Positions 1 through 8,987 of a stretch of DNA of 64,000 nucleotides are shown in pieces. Source of the stretch: Cohnella luojiensis (GTDB lineage: Bacteria > Bacillota > Bacilli > Paenibacillales > Paenibacillaceae); contig NZ_SOMN01000022.1 of assembly GCF_004564235.1 (NCBI RefSeq), positions 17,045 through 81,044 of the forward strand. Reading direction: 5' to 3'. The first letter of the stretch is position 1. Each line of letters begins with the position of its first letter. The notes beneath the pieces were generated by a model, which did not search any database, was not told the origin of the DNA, and saw only the letters and a program-made list of their open reading frames with translations. The translations under genes were made by a program, and so were the position numbers.

Positions 1-1539
1 ATTGTTCACGATGATGTCCACTCCGCCGTATTGGAGTGCCGTTTCGGCGTAGGCCGCCTGTACCGCATCTTCGTTCGTTACGTCCATTTTAACAGCAATC
101 GCGCGATTTTCGCCGTATTTGGCGTTGATTTCCGCCGCGACTTTCTGCGCGCCCTCTAAGTTCAGATCCGCAAGTACGACATGCGCACCTTCGGATACGA
201 GCTTGCGCGCCGTTTCGCTGCCGATACCGCCGGCTCCGCCCGTGATGAATGCAACCTTGCGGGAAAACTCGGCTTCCGCGGGAGCAAGAGACAGCTTATA
301 AAGCTCAAGCGGCCAGTATTCTACGTTGTAGGATTCGTTCTCTACGAGGGAAACGAAATTTCCAAGCGCCGTCGCGCCTCTCATGACGGCGATCGCGCGG
401 TGATACAACGAACCGCTCACTTGGGACATCGCCCAGCTCTTGCCAGTGTTGATCATTCCGACGCCCGGAATCAAGATAACGCGCGGAGCCGCTTCGAACA
501 TCACGTCTCCCTCGTTCTTGTTGCGTTCGAAGTAAGCTCTGTACATTTCTTTATAGGCAGCTACGCCTACTTTAAGCTTCGTTTTAAGGCCTTCTACGTC
601 CTCCGCATTCGGAGTCCAGTCAATGAAGAGCGGAACGACTTTCGTATGAACGAGGTGATCCGGGCAAGCGGCGCCGACTTGGGATAGGGCAGCGGAATCT
701 TGACCGCCGACGAACTGGAGCACGTCGTCCGCGTCGTCGAAGGAAAGGATCATCTTCTTGGCGTCGCTAACGGCCCCGCGAATCGTAGGCATCACTTGGG
801 AGGCGATGCTCTTACGAACGTCCGCTTCAAGCGTAGGATGTTTAACGCCGCCGAACACCTTCGTTTCGTTAATGCGGGCTTCAATGAAAGCCTCCGCTTC
901 CGTGATGATCTTGATCGTCTGCGCATAGCACTCTTCCGAGGTTTCGCCCCATGTGACCAAGCCGTGTTTCTCCATCAACACGAGCTCTGCTTTCGGATTG
1001 TTCAGAACGCCCTCGGCGATCATCTTGGACAAGGTGAATCCAGGACGGATATAAGGAACCCAAACGAAACGGTCTCCGAAAATCTCGCGCGCCAGCGCTT
1101 TGCCGTTACCCGCGCAGCAAAGGCTGATGATAGAGTCCGGATGCGTGTGGTCTACGTGTTTGAAGGGTAAGAAAGCATGAAGCAGCGTTTCGATAGAAGC
1201 GCGCGGGTGTTTGGCATCGATCATGCAATTTGCTAAGTAGGCAACCATATCTTCATCGGACATTTCCGATTTCTCGAATAACGGACGGATATCTTCCATG
1301 CGAAGGCCCGTGAAATTGCCAGCTTTCATCGAAGCCAGGTCGGAACCGCTCCCCTTCACGTACATCACTTCCGTATCGCGACCGCGGAAATCCTTAACGA
1401 CCGTCTTCGTGGACGTATTGCCGCCGCCGAAGTTGCACACGCGCCGATCCTCGCCGATGATGTTGGAACGGTATACGAGCTGATCCAAACCGCTCTGTTG
1501 CTCAGAAGCTTTAGATGATTGCCACAAGCTTTGTACCAT
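1..1539 (-). CDS. rhaEW: Bifunctional rhamnulose-1-phosphate aldolase / short-chain dehydrogenase (3' end outside window)
   Basis: The reading frame is open from an ATG at 1539 to the left edge: 513 codons of a family that is usually about 690 residues, so the end of the dehydrogenase is missing. The N-terminal class II aldolase domain (about 1-400) has the metal-binding HVDHTHPD stretch near residue 130. A Rossmann domain starts near residue 430 with TGGAGGIG. The family (B. subtilis YuxG) cleaves L-rhamnulose-1-phosphate to dihydroxyacetone phosphate and L-lactaldehyde and oxidises the lactaldehyde. A GGAGG ribosome binding site lies 7 bp upstream of the ATG. A sugar operon context is likely but lies outside the window. 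Confidence 0.9.
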   Translation of the reverse strand, partial: MVQSLWQSSKASEQQSGLDQLVYRSNIIGEDRRVCNFGGGNTSTKTVVKDFRGRDTEVMYVKGSGSDLASMKAGNFTGLRMEDIRPLFEKSEMSDEDMVAYLANCMIDAKHPRASIETLLHAFLPFKHVDHTHPDSIISLCCAGNGKALAREIFGDRFVWVPYIRPGFTLSKMIAEGVLNNPKAELVLMEKHGLVTWGETSEECYAQTIKIITEAEAFIEARINETKVFGGVKHPTLEADVRKSIASQVMPTIRGAVSDAKKMILSFDDADDVLQFVGGQDSAALSQVGAACPDHLVHTKVVPLFIDWTPNAEDVEGLKTKLKVGVAAYKEMYRAYFERNKNEGDVMFEAAPRVILIPGVGMINTGKSWAMSQVSGSLYHRAIAVMRGATALGNFVSLVENESYNVEYWPLELYKLSLAPAEAEFSRKVAFITGGAGGIGSETARKLVSEGAHVVLADLNLEGAQKVAAEINAKYGENRAIAVKMDVTNEDAVQAAYAETALQYGGVDIIVNN

Positions 1540-1586
1540 GATGATACCTCCAAATGATTGTTTATTTATGTTTGTTTGTAGTCTAT

Positions 1587-1610
1587 CATATCCGTTTACT
1601 TTTGAATATG
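1587..1610 (-). promoter_or_regulatory. Imperfect palindrome upstream of the rhamnose gene, candidate operator
   Basis: CATATCC and GAATATG face each other with a 10-bp gap (6 of 7 positions pair). On the minus strand the element covers a TATGAT that could be a -10. No convincing -35 is visible. A repressor site for a sugar regulator is a guess from position only. Confidence 0.25.
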
Positions 1611-1723
1611 TTTAAATCAGACATAAACAAAGAATTGTATGCGATCGATTTAAAGAAAAACGCTCCTGTTCCGGTCGTAAACAACCGAAAAGGAACGTGG
1701 TTTGGATTCTTGCTTTTGCTAGC

Positions 1724-2734
1724 TCATGATTCAACTTTCACGTATATGCTGCCGAACAATCTGTCATCGAGATAGGCGTTAATCCGCCACATCCCTGCTT
1801 CCGGAAACCCCATAGAGGTAGGAATGTGGGCATCAGCTCCATGTATGGAACCTCCGAGCCCGAACGTGTTGAAGATGTCGATCTCCCGTTTAGAGCCTTC
1901 TTTCACGGCCATGATGCTTAAATGACCCTTGAGTTCGTCCTTGTTTCCCCAAAAGTGCCACATATATTTATGCCTTTTACCGGCGACGATAGGTTGTTGA
2001 TCGAGAATTTCGCCATTTTCGTTTTGGTATGGGCCTATGATGAATCCGACTTTGCCTTTTTCGCCAACCAACACATATTTATGAGACTTGCCATCGACTC
2101 CAATGTAAGGAATGTCAAAAGTATCGCTTCCCGTCCATGGCGAATGCTCCCCTACCTCCAATACAAAATCGCCGTAGAATTGATCATTCAGTTTTATCTC
2201 GTATTTCCAAGTGCCTGCAAGCGGAAGATTGAACCTCGCAGTGAAACGATCCAAACTGTCATAACCCGGGCTCGGCTCTGTAATAGTCTCCGGAGCAACG
2301 ACGGTTAATTGTTTACCTGTTTCATGATGATAAGCCACGACGGAAAGCCGTTTTCCTTCAAATGTTTTGAACGGTTGCGTAAAATGGATCATATATCCTC
2401 TTCGAGCTCCCGCGATTAAATCGGGGTCGGGAAACACCTGAAATAATACTATACCGTTTCTCGCATATTCCGTTCGAACTTCCTCTATCCTGTCGGAGCC
2501 GGTTGGCTTAGAATTTTCGGATTCGCTCGTAAATACATTTGCCTTATCCGATGCGAATAGGATTCCAATACAAACGATCATAATCGCAAATACAGCTCCA
2601 AAACGAGTAAGACGAACCTTTGCCTTTGGTTTGTTCTTAGCCTTATAGAGAATCTCCTGCTTCATCTCATCAGTGAAACGAGGCTTCTCGAACGGTGATT
2701 TTCTCAGACTTTCATTCCATAGTTCATTCTCCAT
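1724..2734 (-). CDS. Membrane-anchored putative anti-sigma factor (DUF4871-like)
   Basis: A 336-residue protein with a basic cytoplasmic N-terminus (1-42), one membrane segment at about 43-62 (GAVFAIMIVCIGILFAS) and a large extracytoplasmic domain rich in beta-strand-like sequence. Its ATG overlaps the TGA of the upstream ECF sigma gene (ATGA), so the two are translationally coupled. That pairing and topology are typical of ECF sigma/anti-sigma pairs, where the membrane protein holds the sigma factor until an envelope signal arrives. The outer domain resembles what is called DUF4871 in Bacillales, but I assign that only tentatively. No zinc-finger HxxxCxxC motif is present. Confidence 0.6.
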   Translation of the reverse strand: MENELWNESLRKSPFEKPRFTDEMKQEILYKAKNKPKAKVRLTRFGAVFAIMIVCIGILFASDKANVFTSESENSKPTGSDRIEEVRTEYARNGIVLFQVFPDPDLIAGARRGYMIHFTQPFKTFEGKRLSVVAYHHETGKQLTVVAPETITEPSPGYDSLDRFTARFNLPLAGTWKYEIKLNDQFYGDFVLEVGEHSPWTGSDTFDIPYIGVDGKSHKYVLVGEKGKVGFIIGPYQNENGEILDQQPIVAGKRHKYMWHFWGNKDELKGHLSIMAVKEGSKREIDIFNTFGLGGSIHGADAHIPTSMGFPEAGMWRINAYLDDRLFGSIYVKVES

Positions 2735-3288
2735 CAGAGATCGGTACCTCCTTCCGAATTGCTAAGCAATAGAACCGATAATTTCTTGCGCGCCCGGTGC
2801 AGCCGCGATTTCACGGTTCCTTCGGCGATATCAAGAATCTTAGCCATTTCTAGAACGGTCAGTTGGTAGTGCGCGTCAAGCAATAATACTTCCCTGAACC
2901 GAATCGGCAGCTTCATCACGTTGCTCCATATATGGCGCGTTACCAACCGGTCGAACGTTTCCGTTTCCGCGGATTTAGCCATCTCTTTCCTCGATACGTA
3001 ATCTACAAGAACGACTTTGGAAAAAAACGCGTTTCGTTTATACTTGTAAGTTTTGTTTCGCGTAATCGTAAGCAACCAGCTCTTGATGCTGGATTCCCCG
3101 CGGAACGTATGGAGCTTCTCATATACCGCAATAAAAACCTCTTGGCAAATATCATCCGCCGCGTCCGAACGTCGAATCAAATAGAAGGCGAAATTCCACA
3201 CGTCGTTACCGTATTCGTTCATTAAATCATGGAGTACCGAATCGCGATCGACTCCGACGGTTAAATGCTTTAAATAATTCAGCTCCAC
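2734..3288 (-). CDS. RNA polymerase sigma factor, ECF subfamily
   Basis: 184 residues with region 2 at about 20-90 (WNFAFYLIRRSDAADDICQ, then WLLTITRNKTYKYKR) and region 4 at about 125-178 ending in the helix-turn-helix LDIAEGTVKSRLHRARKKL. It should direct RNA polymerase to a small regulon under control of the coupled membrane protein downstream. The start is a GTG at 3288 with AGGTGA four bases upstream. A GGGAAC-N16-GGTC sequence in front suggests it transcribes its own operon. Confidence 0.9.
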   Translation of the reverse strand: MELNYLKHLTVGVDRDSVLHDLMNEYGNDVWNFAFYLIRRSDAADDICQEVFIAVYEKLHTFRGESSIKSWLLTITRNKTYKYKRNAFFSKVVLVDYVSRKEMAKSAETETFDRLVTRHIWSNVMKLPIRFREVLLLDAHYQLTVLEMAKILDIAEGTVKSRLHRARKKLSVLLLSNSEGGTDL

Positions 3289-3316
3289 GACATCACCTCG
3301 ACTCTCTATAGAAGAA

Positions 3317-3342
3317 GACCCGTTTCCCCTCCAAAAGTTCCC
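3317..3342 (-). promoter_or_regulatory. Candidate ECF-type autoregulatory promoter
   Basis: On the minus strand GGGAAC (3342-3337) is followed after 16 bp by GGTC (3320-3317). ECF promoters of Bacillales have an AAC-containing -35 and a CGTC/CGTA-like -10 at this spacing. It lies 29 bp upstream of the sigma factor GTG. The -10 is only a partial match. Confidence 0.35.
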
Positions 3343-3346
3343 TTTT

Positions 3347-3391
3347 TCTCAAAATAAAAAAGCCGGAACCGGTCAAACCCGGTGCCAGCCT
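3347..3391 (-). terminator. Rho-independent terminator after glpX
   Basis: Minus-strand stem of 11 bp (GCTGGCACCGG against CCGGTTCCGGC, one mismatch, one wobble) with a six-base loop followed by TTTTTTATTTT. Confidence 0.8.
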
Positions 3392-3404
3392 GCAAATCTG
3401 CGCA

Positions 3405-4370
3405 TCATTTATTTAATAAAGCCTTATTCGGCAAGTAGTGCAGCGCTCTTATGAATCTTATGGTCCTCGTCTTCGCGCGCATGACAATCGAGTGGGTTTC
3501 CGCGCGATCGTCCGGCAAATAGCGAACGCCCCCTAGAAACTCCCCGGGAGTGACGCCCGTCGCGGCGAAAATAACATCCTCGCTTCCGATCATATCCTCC
3601 ATCGTCAGTACTTTATAAGGATCATCGATGCCCATCTGCAGGCAACGGGCATATTCGTTGGCATCCGAAGGCATCAGCCTTCCTAATATTTCGCCACCGA
3701 GACATTTCAATGCCGCTGCGGCTAGAACGCCTTCGGGCGCTCCTCCGGAGCCGACGTATAGATCGATTCCGGCTTCCGGAAAAGCTGGCGCCATCGCCCC
3801 CGCTACGTCGCCGTCGGATAGAAACTTGATCCTAACCCCAACCTTACGCAATGTCTTGATAATGGACTCATGCCTAACCCGATCCAAGATCATGACGGTT
3901 AGCTCGGATACGTTCTTATTCAATGCCTCGGCCGCTTTCTTCAACGTGACTTCCATAGGATCCGTTAACCTTAACTTTCCGACAAGCAACGGTCCGACGG
4001 CTAACTTTTCCATGTACATGTCCGGCGCATGCAGCAAATTCCCTTTGTTTGCGATGGCGATGACGGACATCGCGTTATTCAATCCTTTGGCCACGATCTC
4101 CGTTCCCTCGAGAGGATCCACGGCTACATCGACTTCCGGACCATTCATGCTGCCCACTTCTTCCCCGATGTAGAGCATCGGAGCCTCATCCATCTCTCCT
4201 TCGCCGATGACGACCGTACCTCTCACCGATATGGAGTCGAACATCGCTCTCATCGCCGCTGTTGCTGCCCCGTCGGCATTGATCTTATCTCCGCGCCCCA
4301 TCCATGGAGCTGAGGCCAAAGCAGCCATTTCCGTCACGCGAACGATTTCCAATGCCAGCTCTCTCTCCAT
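3405..4370 (-). CDS. glpX: Class II fructose-1,6-bisphosphatase
   Basis: 321 residues, full length for GlpX. Hydrolyses fructose-1,6-bisphosphate to fructose-6-phosphate in gluconeogenesis. The metal/phosphate motifs GEGEMDEAP (56-64) and DPLEGT (85-90) are intact, as is the later GSGGAPEGVLAAAALK stretch that forms the sugar-phosphate site in this family. Start ATG has GGAGGG seven bases upstream. It stands alone between two terminators with its own promoter, so it is probably monocistronic. Confidence 0.95.
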   Translation of the reverse strand: MERELALEIVRVTEMAALASAPWMGRGDKINADGAATAAMRAMFDSISVRGTVVIGEGEMDEAPMLYIGEEVGSMNGPEVDVAVDPLEGTEIVAKGLNNAMSVIAIANKGNLLHAPDMYMEKLAVGPLLVGKLRLTDPMEVTLKKAAEALNKNVSELTVMILDRVRHESIIKTLRKVGVRIKFLSDGDVAGAMAPAFPEAGIDLYVGSGGAPEGVLAAAALKCLGGEILGRLMPSDANEYARCLQMGIDDPYKVLTMEDMIGSEDVIFAATGVTPGEFLGGVRYLPDDRAETHSIVMRAKTRTIRFIRALHYLPNKALLNK

Positions 4371-4406
4371 ATGTAACCCTCCAATATAGATAGTGTGGTT
4401 ATATAT

Positions 4407-4435
4407 TGTATAACATATAATTATTTATGACACAA
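4407..4435 (-). promoter_or_regulatory. Sigma-A type promoter for glpX
   Basis: TTGTGT (4435-4430) and TATACA (4412-4407) on the minus strand with a 17-bp spacer in very A+T-rich DNA, 37 bp upstream of the glpX ATG. Confidence 0.5.
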
Positions 4436-4477
4436 TATAAAAGATAATAGATGTTTCCGTTATGACCTATAAATAAC

Positions 4478-4519
4478 AAAAACGGCTTCGATGTCGGTTA
4501 AGACATTGAAGCCGTTTTT
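4478..4519 (-). terminator. Terminator after the DinB-like gene
   Basis: Long stem AAAAACGGCTTCGATGTC / GACATTGAAGCCGTTTTT with one wobble pair and a six-base loop. T-tracts on both sides make it potentially bidirectional, but only the minus-strand gene ends here. Confidence 0.85.
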
Positions 4520-4525
4520 GTTAAT

Positions 4526-5011
4526 CTAGCCTTGCTGTTTGCGTAATAATACGATTTGGCCGATATGATACGCATTATGAGTACAAAGGTTGGAGATGGC
4601 CCCCCACCAAGGGCAGTCACCCGGATAACCGGGCACGTATTCATCCAGCTTCGATTCGGGAGACTCTTCGATCGCTTGACGGAATTTCAAGAAAGCGGAA
4701 TCCAGCTTATTTACCGCCGATTTCCAATTTTCTTCATTGGTTTCTTCTTCCTGTATGCTGAATGTATCCTCGTTATTGCTGCCAATACTTACGAAAATAT
4801 TCTTGCCGTTAAAATAACTCAACCATTTCTCGTTCCAATAGGTCAGGTGACTGACAAGCTGCCAGATCGAATGACTGGAATCATCCTTACGCCAAATGGC
4901 TTTCTCCGCTGTAATCCCCTTTACCGAATCAAGGAAGGTAGGAAACCAGCTTAGGTCATTATGGCAAGCCGCAAGCTGATCTAACAAAACATCCTTCTTA
5001 GTCCCTGTCAT
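4526..5011 (-). CDS. DinB family protein
   Basis: 161 residues with the four-helix DinB/YfiT fold signature: a first metal-binding histidine in WQLVSHLTYWNEKW (about 50-60) and the C-terminal HNAYHIGQIVLLR (about 140-155), giving the usual His triad. Members are metal-binding, often thiol-transferase-like or of unknown function; despite the name most are not DNA-damage enzymes. SD AAGGAGAG lies just upstream of the ATG. No operon partner. Confidence 0.8.
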   Translation of the reverse strand: MTGTKKDVLLDQLAACHNDLSWFPTFLDSVKGITAEKAIWRKDDSSHSIWQLVSHLTYWNEKWLSYFNGKNIFVSIGSNNEDTFSIQEEETNEENWKSAVNKLDSAFLKFRQAIEESPESKLDEYVPGYPGDCPWWGAISNLCTHNAYHIGQIVLLRKQQG

Positions 5012-5038
5012 CCCATCTCTCCTTTATGTTGTACTCCA

Positions 5039-6193
5039 TTATCCAAGAAGCTTGATGCGTAACTGAATGATCTCGCTTCGGCTTCCAATCCGTATCGGCG
5101 GTCCCCATGTTCCGAAGCCCGAAGACACGACGACGTGCATGAGCCCTTTTCTCATATAACCCCAATCCAATTCGAATAACCTTTTCGTGAATAGATGGTT
5201 AGGAGTGAATTGTCCTCTATGCGTATGCCCGCTAAGCAGAATGTCTGCTCCCGCTTCGGCTGCTTGAGCGAATTTCGTCGGCTGATGATCCATCATAATG
5301 ATCGGTTTATTCAAATTTAATGAGGTTAATAATTCGGCCGCTTCCAAGCGCCCGGAAGGGTCGACCGTTTCCGCGGTTTTATCTTTTCGTCCGGTTACGT
5401 ATAGAGCTCCGTCTATCTCGACTGTTTCGTCGCGCAACACGCGAATTCCTATCTTCTTCATTTCATCTACATACTGTTCGACATGCCCGCCATAGTACTC
5501 ATGATTGCCAAGCACAGCATAAGTCCCATGTTTAGCCTTCAATTGGACAAGCAAATCGCTCATCTTATTTCTCATGAAAGGTTCTATCGAATCGTCGATT
5601 ACGTCGCCCGGGAGCAAGATCAGATCGGGGTTCATCGCGTTCACCCGGTTAACCAGACGTCTGATGTGCTTACGCCCGACTACGTTTCCTAGGTGAATAT
5701 CCGAGGCGACTGCGACCGTCCATTCTTTCTTATTACCACGTGCTTTCTTATCGATGTCTAACTCATATTTACGGATTACTGTGCTCCAAGCATTCCTTGA
5801 ACCAAGCAGTAACGATAGCAAGGTGACCGCAAGAACAACTCCGCCTGCATAAAATTTGTAATCGGCGACTGAGTACCCCGCAAGGCTTAAGATTAACCGA
5901 ACGATGTCACTCAGTACAAACAGTAGAAATCCGGCTTCCATGATGAAAATATAGTAGGATCCTAATACTTTCAAGAACCTGCCCAATGGTTTCAACGTTC
6001 CCGGCAAGGGAATTCTGCTGAGCAAATAGCCGTAAGCGATAATTCCGAATGGAACCCAGAATGCCCAAGATCCATAAGGGATTTCAGCTGCATCGAGCCA
6101 TTCCGTTATATGCCACCCCAAGTAATAAGTAATGCAAGAGTAGATAGCGAGGAAAAATGTAATCATCAAGACAAAGCGCGGGTGTATTTTCAT
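5039..6193 (-). CDS. Membrane-bound metallophosphoesterase
   Basis: 384 residues. The first 140 hold about four hydrophobic segments (starting VLMITFFLAIYSCITYYLGW); the rest is a calcineurin-like phosphoesterase with all metal ligands: SDIHLG (about 165), LPGDVIDD (about 196), GNHEYY (about 230) and SGHTHRGQF (about 320). Resembles B. subtilis YkuE/YaeI-type enzymes, which act on phospholipid or lipid-linked phosphate at the membrane; the substrate here is unknown. SD AGGGAGAT. It starts 28 bp upstream of the DinB-like gene and may be co-transcribed with it. Confidence 0.85.
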   Translation of the reverse strand: MKIHPRFVLMITFFLAIYSCITYYLGWHITEWLDAAEIPYGSWAFWVPFGIIAYGYLLSRIPLPGTLKPLGRFLKVLGSYYIFIMEAGFLLFVLSDIVRLILSLAGYSVADYKFYAGGVVLAVTLLSLLLGSRNAWSTVIRKYELDIDKKARGNKKEWTVAVASDIHLGNVVGRKHIRRLVNRVNAMNPDLILLPGDVIDDSIEPFMRNKMSDLLVQLKAKHGTYAVLGNHEYYGGHVEQYVDEMKKIGIRVLRDETVEIDGALYVTGRKDKTAETVDPSGRLEAAELLTSLNLNKPIIMMDHQPTKFAQAAEAGADILLSGHTHRGQFTPNHLFTKRLFELDWGYMRKGLMHVVVSSGFGTWGPPIRIGSRSEIIQLRIKLLG

Positions 6194-6293
6194 CTGTAAG
6201 GTTATCTCCCTATCTTTCTCTATAATATACGTTTCTACGAGAATTATAACATAGGTAGAACCCCGAACCGAAACGGCTCGGAGTTCTATGGAT

Positions 6294-6353
6294 TCAACCT
6301 TCGGTCGCCAACACGATGACGATTGCTGCCGCCCATACGATTCTTTTTTTCAT
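6294..6353 (-). other. 19-codon signal-peptide-like ORF, possible relic
   Basis: MKKRIVWAAAIVIVLATEG then stop. Lys-rich start and hydrophobic core look like the front of an exported protein, but there is no mature part and only a poor ribosome binding site. The 253-bp gap it sits in (6194-6446) otherwise holds a CCGAnCCG/CGGnTCGG hairpin at 6262-6280 and the terminator at 6391. Confidence 0.2.
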
Positions 6354-6390
6354 CCGACAGTTCCATCATCTTTCATTTATTACACAGAAA

Positions 6391-6430
6391 AAGCCGCATA
6401 GGGCACAAGTTCATGCACCTAAGCGGCTAC
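6391..6430 (-). terminator. Terminator after the stalk/PKD protein gene
   Basis: AGCCGC-A-TAGG pairs with CCTA-A-GCGGCT across a loop of about 15 bases; on the minus strand it runs into TTTTTCTG. Confidence 0.8.
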
Positions 6431-6446
6431 TCTATTAAAAATCATT

Positions 6447-8408
6447 CTAGCTTTCTAACGGCATCGGCATAAATAATAGATTAATAGGCAGCATGCTACC
6501 CGAAGCCGGCGTGAACATAATCGTTACCGACTCCACGGAATCTCCCGTTTTGTAGAGCATTCCAACCTCGTTAGGGTTGGATAGAATGCCTGTATTGGTC
6601 ATGTAGATAACCCGATTATTAATGGAGAACGCTCCCGCGTAATGTCCTCCTCGCGGATTTACGACAATCGCCGTGTGAGGCTGAACGTTATTGATTCTAA
6701 TCGTATAAAGAGTACCGTAATTCCCCGAGTTGAGTACGGGCGTATTCGTTGTCTTATCTACTCCCGGCAGCCTTGTATCCACGACGTTATCCGCCAGAAT
6801 CATCCGGCTCTTCACGTCCCCGATCGTCTGATTCACGAACATCACGCGGTTGGCATCTTCGAACGTTCCGCGAATGTGCCTGTCATGGCTCGGCAATATA
6901 CTAAGATTGGGAAGATAGCTAAGCACGTCGCGTGCCGCGCTGACAACAACCACCTGAACCTTCAATTGCTTGTCCATCGTCACGTCCGCGAACATGGAAT
7001 AGATATCGCCTGGTTTTACGACTTTGTTGCTGTAATCGGAAATCAGTATACGACTTTGTCCCGCGGGGATTTGTACGTTCGAGTAACTTGGGTTAAGTCT
7101 TGATTCTAGGTATCTCCCCGTAGCGGCGCGTCCTACGCAAGAGACGCAAGAGTTAGGGCCGCCTGCTCCCAATGGTCCGATTCGGACATTGGCGATTCCG
7201 TTATTGTTGTTCGTTGCGACAATATAAATCTTTACCGCCGTAGAGCGACCATTCCGATTATGCAAGAGAAAACGTACATTCCCCGTTACATGATCTTCAT
7301 AATAGATTCCTTCATCCACTATCGTTTCCGGACTATTCGATCGAATCAAAGTTTGCGGCTGAGGATTAATGTCGTAGCTCATGATCGGCAAATTCAGCAC
7401 GTCCGGACCGCTGATCGGGAATTTCTCCCCAACATCCGTGTAGACTAGGTAAAACTCTTCTTTCGAGTACTTGGTCTCGTTCTCGATCGTGATCGTTTTT
7501 GAATATTCGTTAACGGCTCCATTTGCATCCGTCACCTTGAGAGTAATCGTTTGCGGACCGGGTTCGAAGAAACCTTTCGCTCCGTTCGACCAAATCCGGC
7601 TAACGATGCGGTTCTCATCATCCGTACTCTGATCCGTATACTGGATGAACTCCCCCATCTTATAAGTGTCCTTATCCGTCGCGAACATTGCGACCGGAGG
7701 TTGATTCGGCGGTTTAACCGTTACGATTACCGTATAGGCATCGCTCCAAAAGCCTGTTTCGTCCATTACCCAGTGCGATACCTCATAGGTTCCCGCTTGC
7801 TCGAAGATGGTCTCGTTAAATTCCCAACGCTCGTCTACGATGGCAAGCCCTCTTGGATGGTAGGACAAATCGGTGTAAGAGACTTCCGTTTGCTGGGCAT
7901 ACGGATTGACATTCGAGACGGTGAATTTGGCAACCGGTTTGGACTCCCATGTCATAACGACTTTCTTCTCTTTCGGAATCGACATTAATGTCATCCCGAA
8001 GCTCACGGAAACGGTCTTCAAAGGAATCATTAACGACCCTTTAAGCACATAAGGAGCGCCTACGCCTTTAACCTCCGAACCCCCGTTCACGGAATAGACG
8101 GTACTGCCCACCTTGATGCTCAGATTAGTTAATCCGTTGCTTAACGTGTACTTTTTGCTTTTGGAGTCATAGCTGATCACTCCATAAATTTCTTTCATCA
8201 GCGACTTGGCCGCAACGTAGGATACGCCTTTTATCGCCGTGAGCGGCTGCGTGGCCATGATAGTCGAGCCGTTATGTATCATTTTTTTCGAATTTTGGAT
8301 CAGGGTGAGGGTCTCCAAACCGTTCGCGCTTCCTTCGGCGATGGCCGGTATAGGAATCGAGCATAGCAGCATTACGACAACGAATAATTGCATAAAACTT
8401 CTTTTCAT
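6447..8408 (-). CDS. Secreted copper-amine-oxidase-like (stalk) domain and PKD protein
   Basis: 653 residues. A signal peptide (1-25, cleavage after AIA) is followed by a copper amine oxidase N-terminal-like 'stalk' domain (about 35-155, with the typical IMATQPLTAIKGVSYVAAKS and MIPLKTVSVSFG). Next come one or two PKD-like beta domains (about 160-310; PPVAMFATDK, GPQTITLKVTD) and a C-terminal region of about 340 residues that I do not recognise and that carries a NSCVSCVG pair of cysteines. Stalk domains are abundant in secreted Paenibacillaceae proteins and are thought to be structural. Likely cell-surface; function unknown. SD AAGGAG. Monocistronic by its flanks. Confidence 0.75.
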   Translation of the reverse strand: MKRSFMQLFVVVMLLCSIPIPAIAEGSANGLETLTLIQNSKKMIHNGSTIMATQPLTAIKGVSYVAAKSLMKEIYGVISYDSKSKKYTLSNGLTNLSIKVGSTVYSVNGGSEVKGVGAPYVLKGSLMIPLKTVSVSFGMTLMSIPKEKKVVMTWESKPVAKFTVSNVNPYAQQTEVSYTDLSYHPRGLAIVDERWEFNETIFEQAGTYEVSHWVMDETGFWSDAYTVIVTVKPPNQPPVAMFATDKDTYKMGEFIQYTDQSTDDENRIVSRIWSNGAKGFFEPGPQTITLKVTDANGAVNEYSKTITIENETKYSKEEFYLVYTDVGEKFPISGPDVLNLPIMSYDINPQPQTLIRSNSPETIVDEGIYYEDHVTGNVRFLLHNRNGRSTAVKIYIVATNNNNGIANVRIGPLGAGGPNSCVSCVGRAATGRYLESRLNPSYSNVQIPAGQSRILISDYSNKVVKPGDIYSMFADVTMDKQLKVQVVVVSAARDVLSYLPNLSILPSHDRHIRGTFEDANRVMFVNQTIGDVKSRMILADNVVDTRLPGVDKTTNTPVLNSGNYGTLYTIRINNVQPHTAIVVNPRGGHYAGAFSINNRVIYMTNTGILSNPNEVGMLYKTGDSVESVTIMFTPASGSMLPINLLFMPMPLES

Positions 8409-8523
8409 AGCGTGCTCCTTCTAATCTAGTTGTCTAGATACATCCATTTATTTAATCATATGTAATAACGGTAGTTCTAGTGAAAGGTTGCTATAGTTGA
8501 ATAAAATAAATCTAAAGAAAAAT

Positions 8524-8551
8524 AAGCCAGGAGCGGAAGTCTCCTTGGCTT
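8524..8551 (-). terminator. Terminator overlapping the GNAT stop codon
   Basis: AAGCCAGGAG / CTCCTTGGCTT hairpin, minus-strand T-tract TTATTTTTC. The stem begins within the stop codon of the acetyltransferase. Confidence 0.75.
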
Positions 8552-8987
8552 ACAGGATTTTACGCATTCTTACGTGCAGGATGTCCGCGTCAAGGAAGGG
8601 CTCCTCGGATTCCGTTACGTAACCTAATTTTTGATAAAAGGATTCGGCTGTACATTGAGCATCGAGTAAGGAAACGCTATAACCCATGCTCCGAGCTTCC
8701 TCCTCCATACGCAATAGGAGAAATTTCCCCACGCCCGTGCCCCGATACGATTTAAGCACCGCGATTCGCTGCATCTTGGCTACGCCGGGCTCAAAGGTCT
8801 TGAAACGCCCTGTAGCAATTGGCAACTCATCCTCTAAAACGATGTAATGGTGACAGGCATCCGGAGAAACGTCGTATTCATCCATCTCCAATTCACTAGG
8901 CACGCCTTGCTCGTTAACGAATACTTCCACTCGAATGTCAAAGGCCATCTGCAATTGTTCGGCCGTTGTCACTTTCATGCATTTCAT
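8550..8987 (-). CDS. GNAT family N-acetyltransferase
   Basis: 145 residues with the acetyl-CoA binding loop RGTGVGKFLLLRMEEEAR (Q/RxxGxG/A) near residue 85 and the EQGVPSELEMDEYD start typical of ElaA/YjcF-like acetyltransferases. Transfers acetyl groups to an unknown small molecule or protein. SD AGAAGG before the ATG; a second in-frame ATG three codons on is possible. Stands alone with its own terminator. Confidence 0.85.
   Translation of the reverse strand: MKCMKVTTAEQLQMAFDIRVEVFVNEQGVPSELEMDEYDVSPDACHHYIVLEDELPIATGRFKTFEPGVAKMQRIAVLKSYRGTGVGKFLLLRMEEEARSMGYSVSLLDAQCTAESFYQKLGYVTESEEPFLDADILHVRMRKIL

Noticed and set aside
181..687. Plus-strand open frames over the rhamnose aldolase gene
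   Set aside because: They run opposite a clear minus-strand aldolase/dehydrogenase with family motifs; no SD or recognised product.
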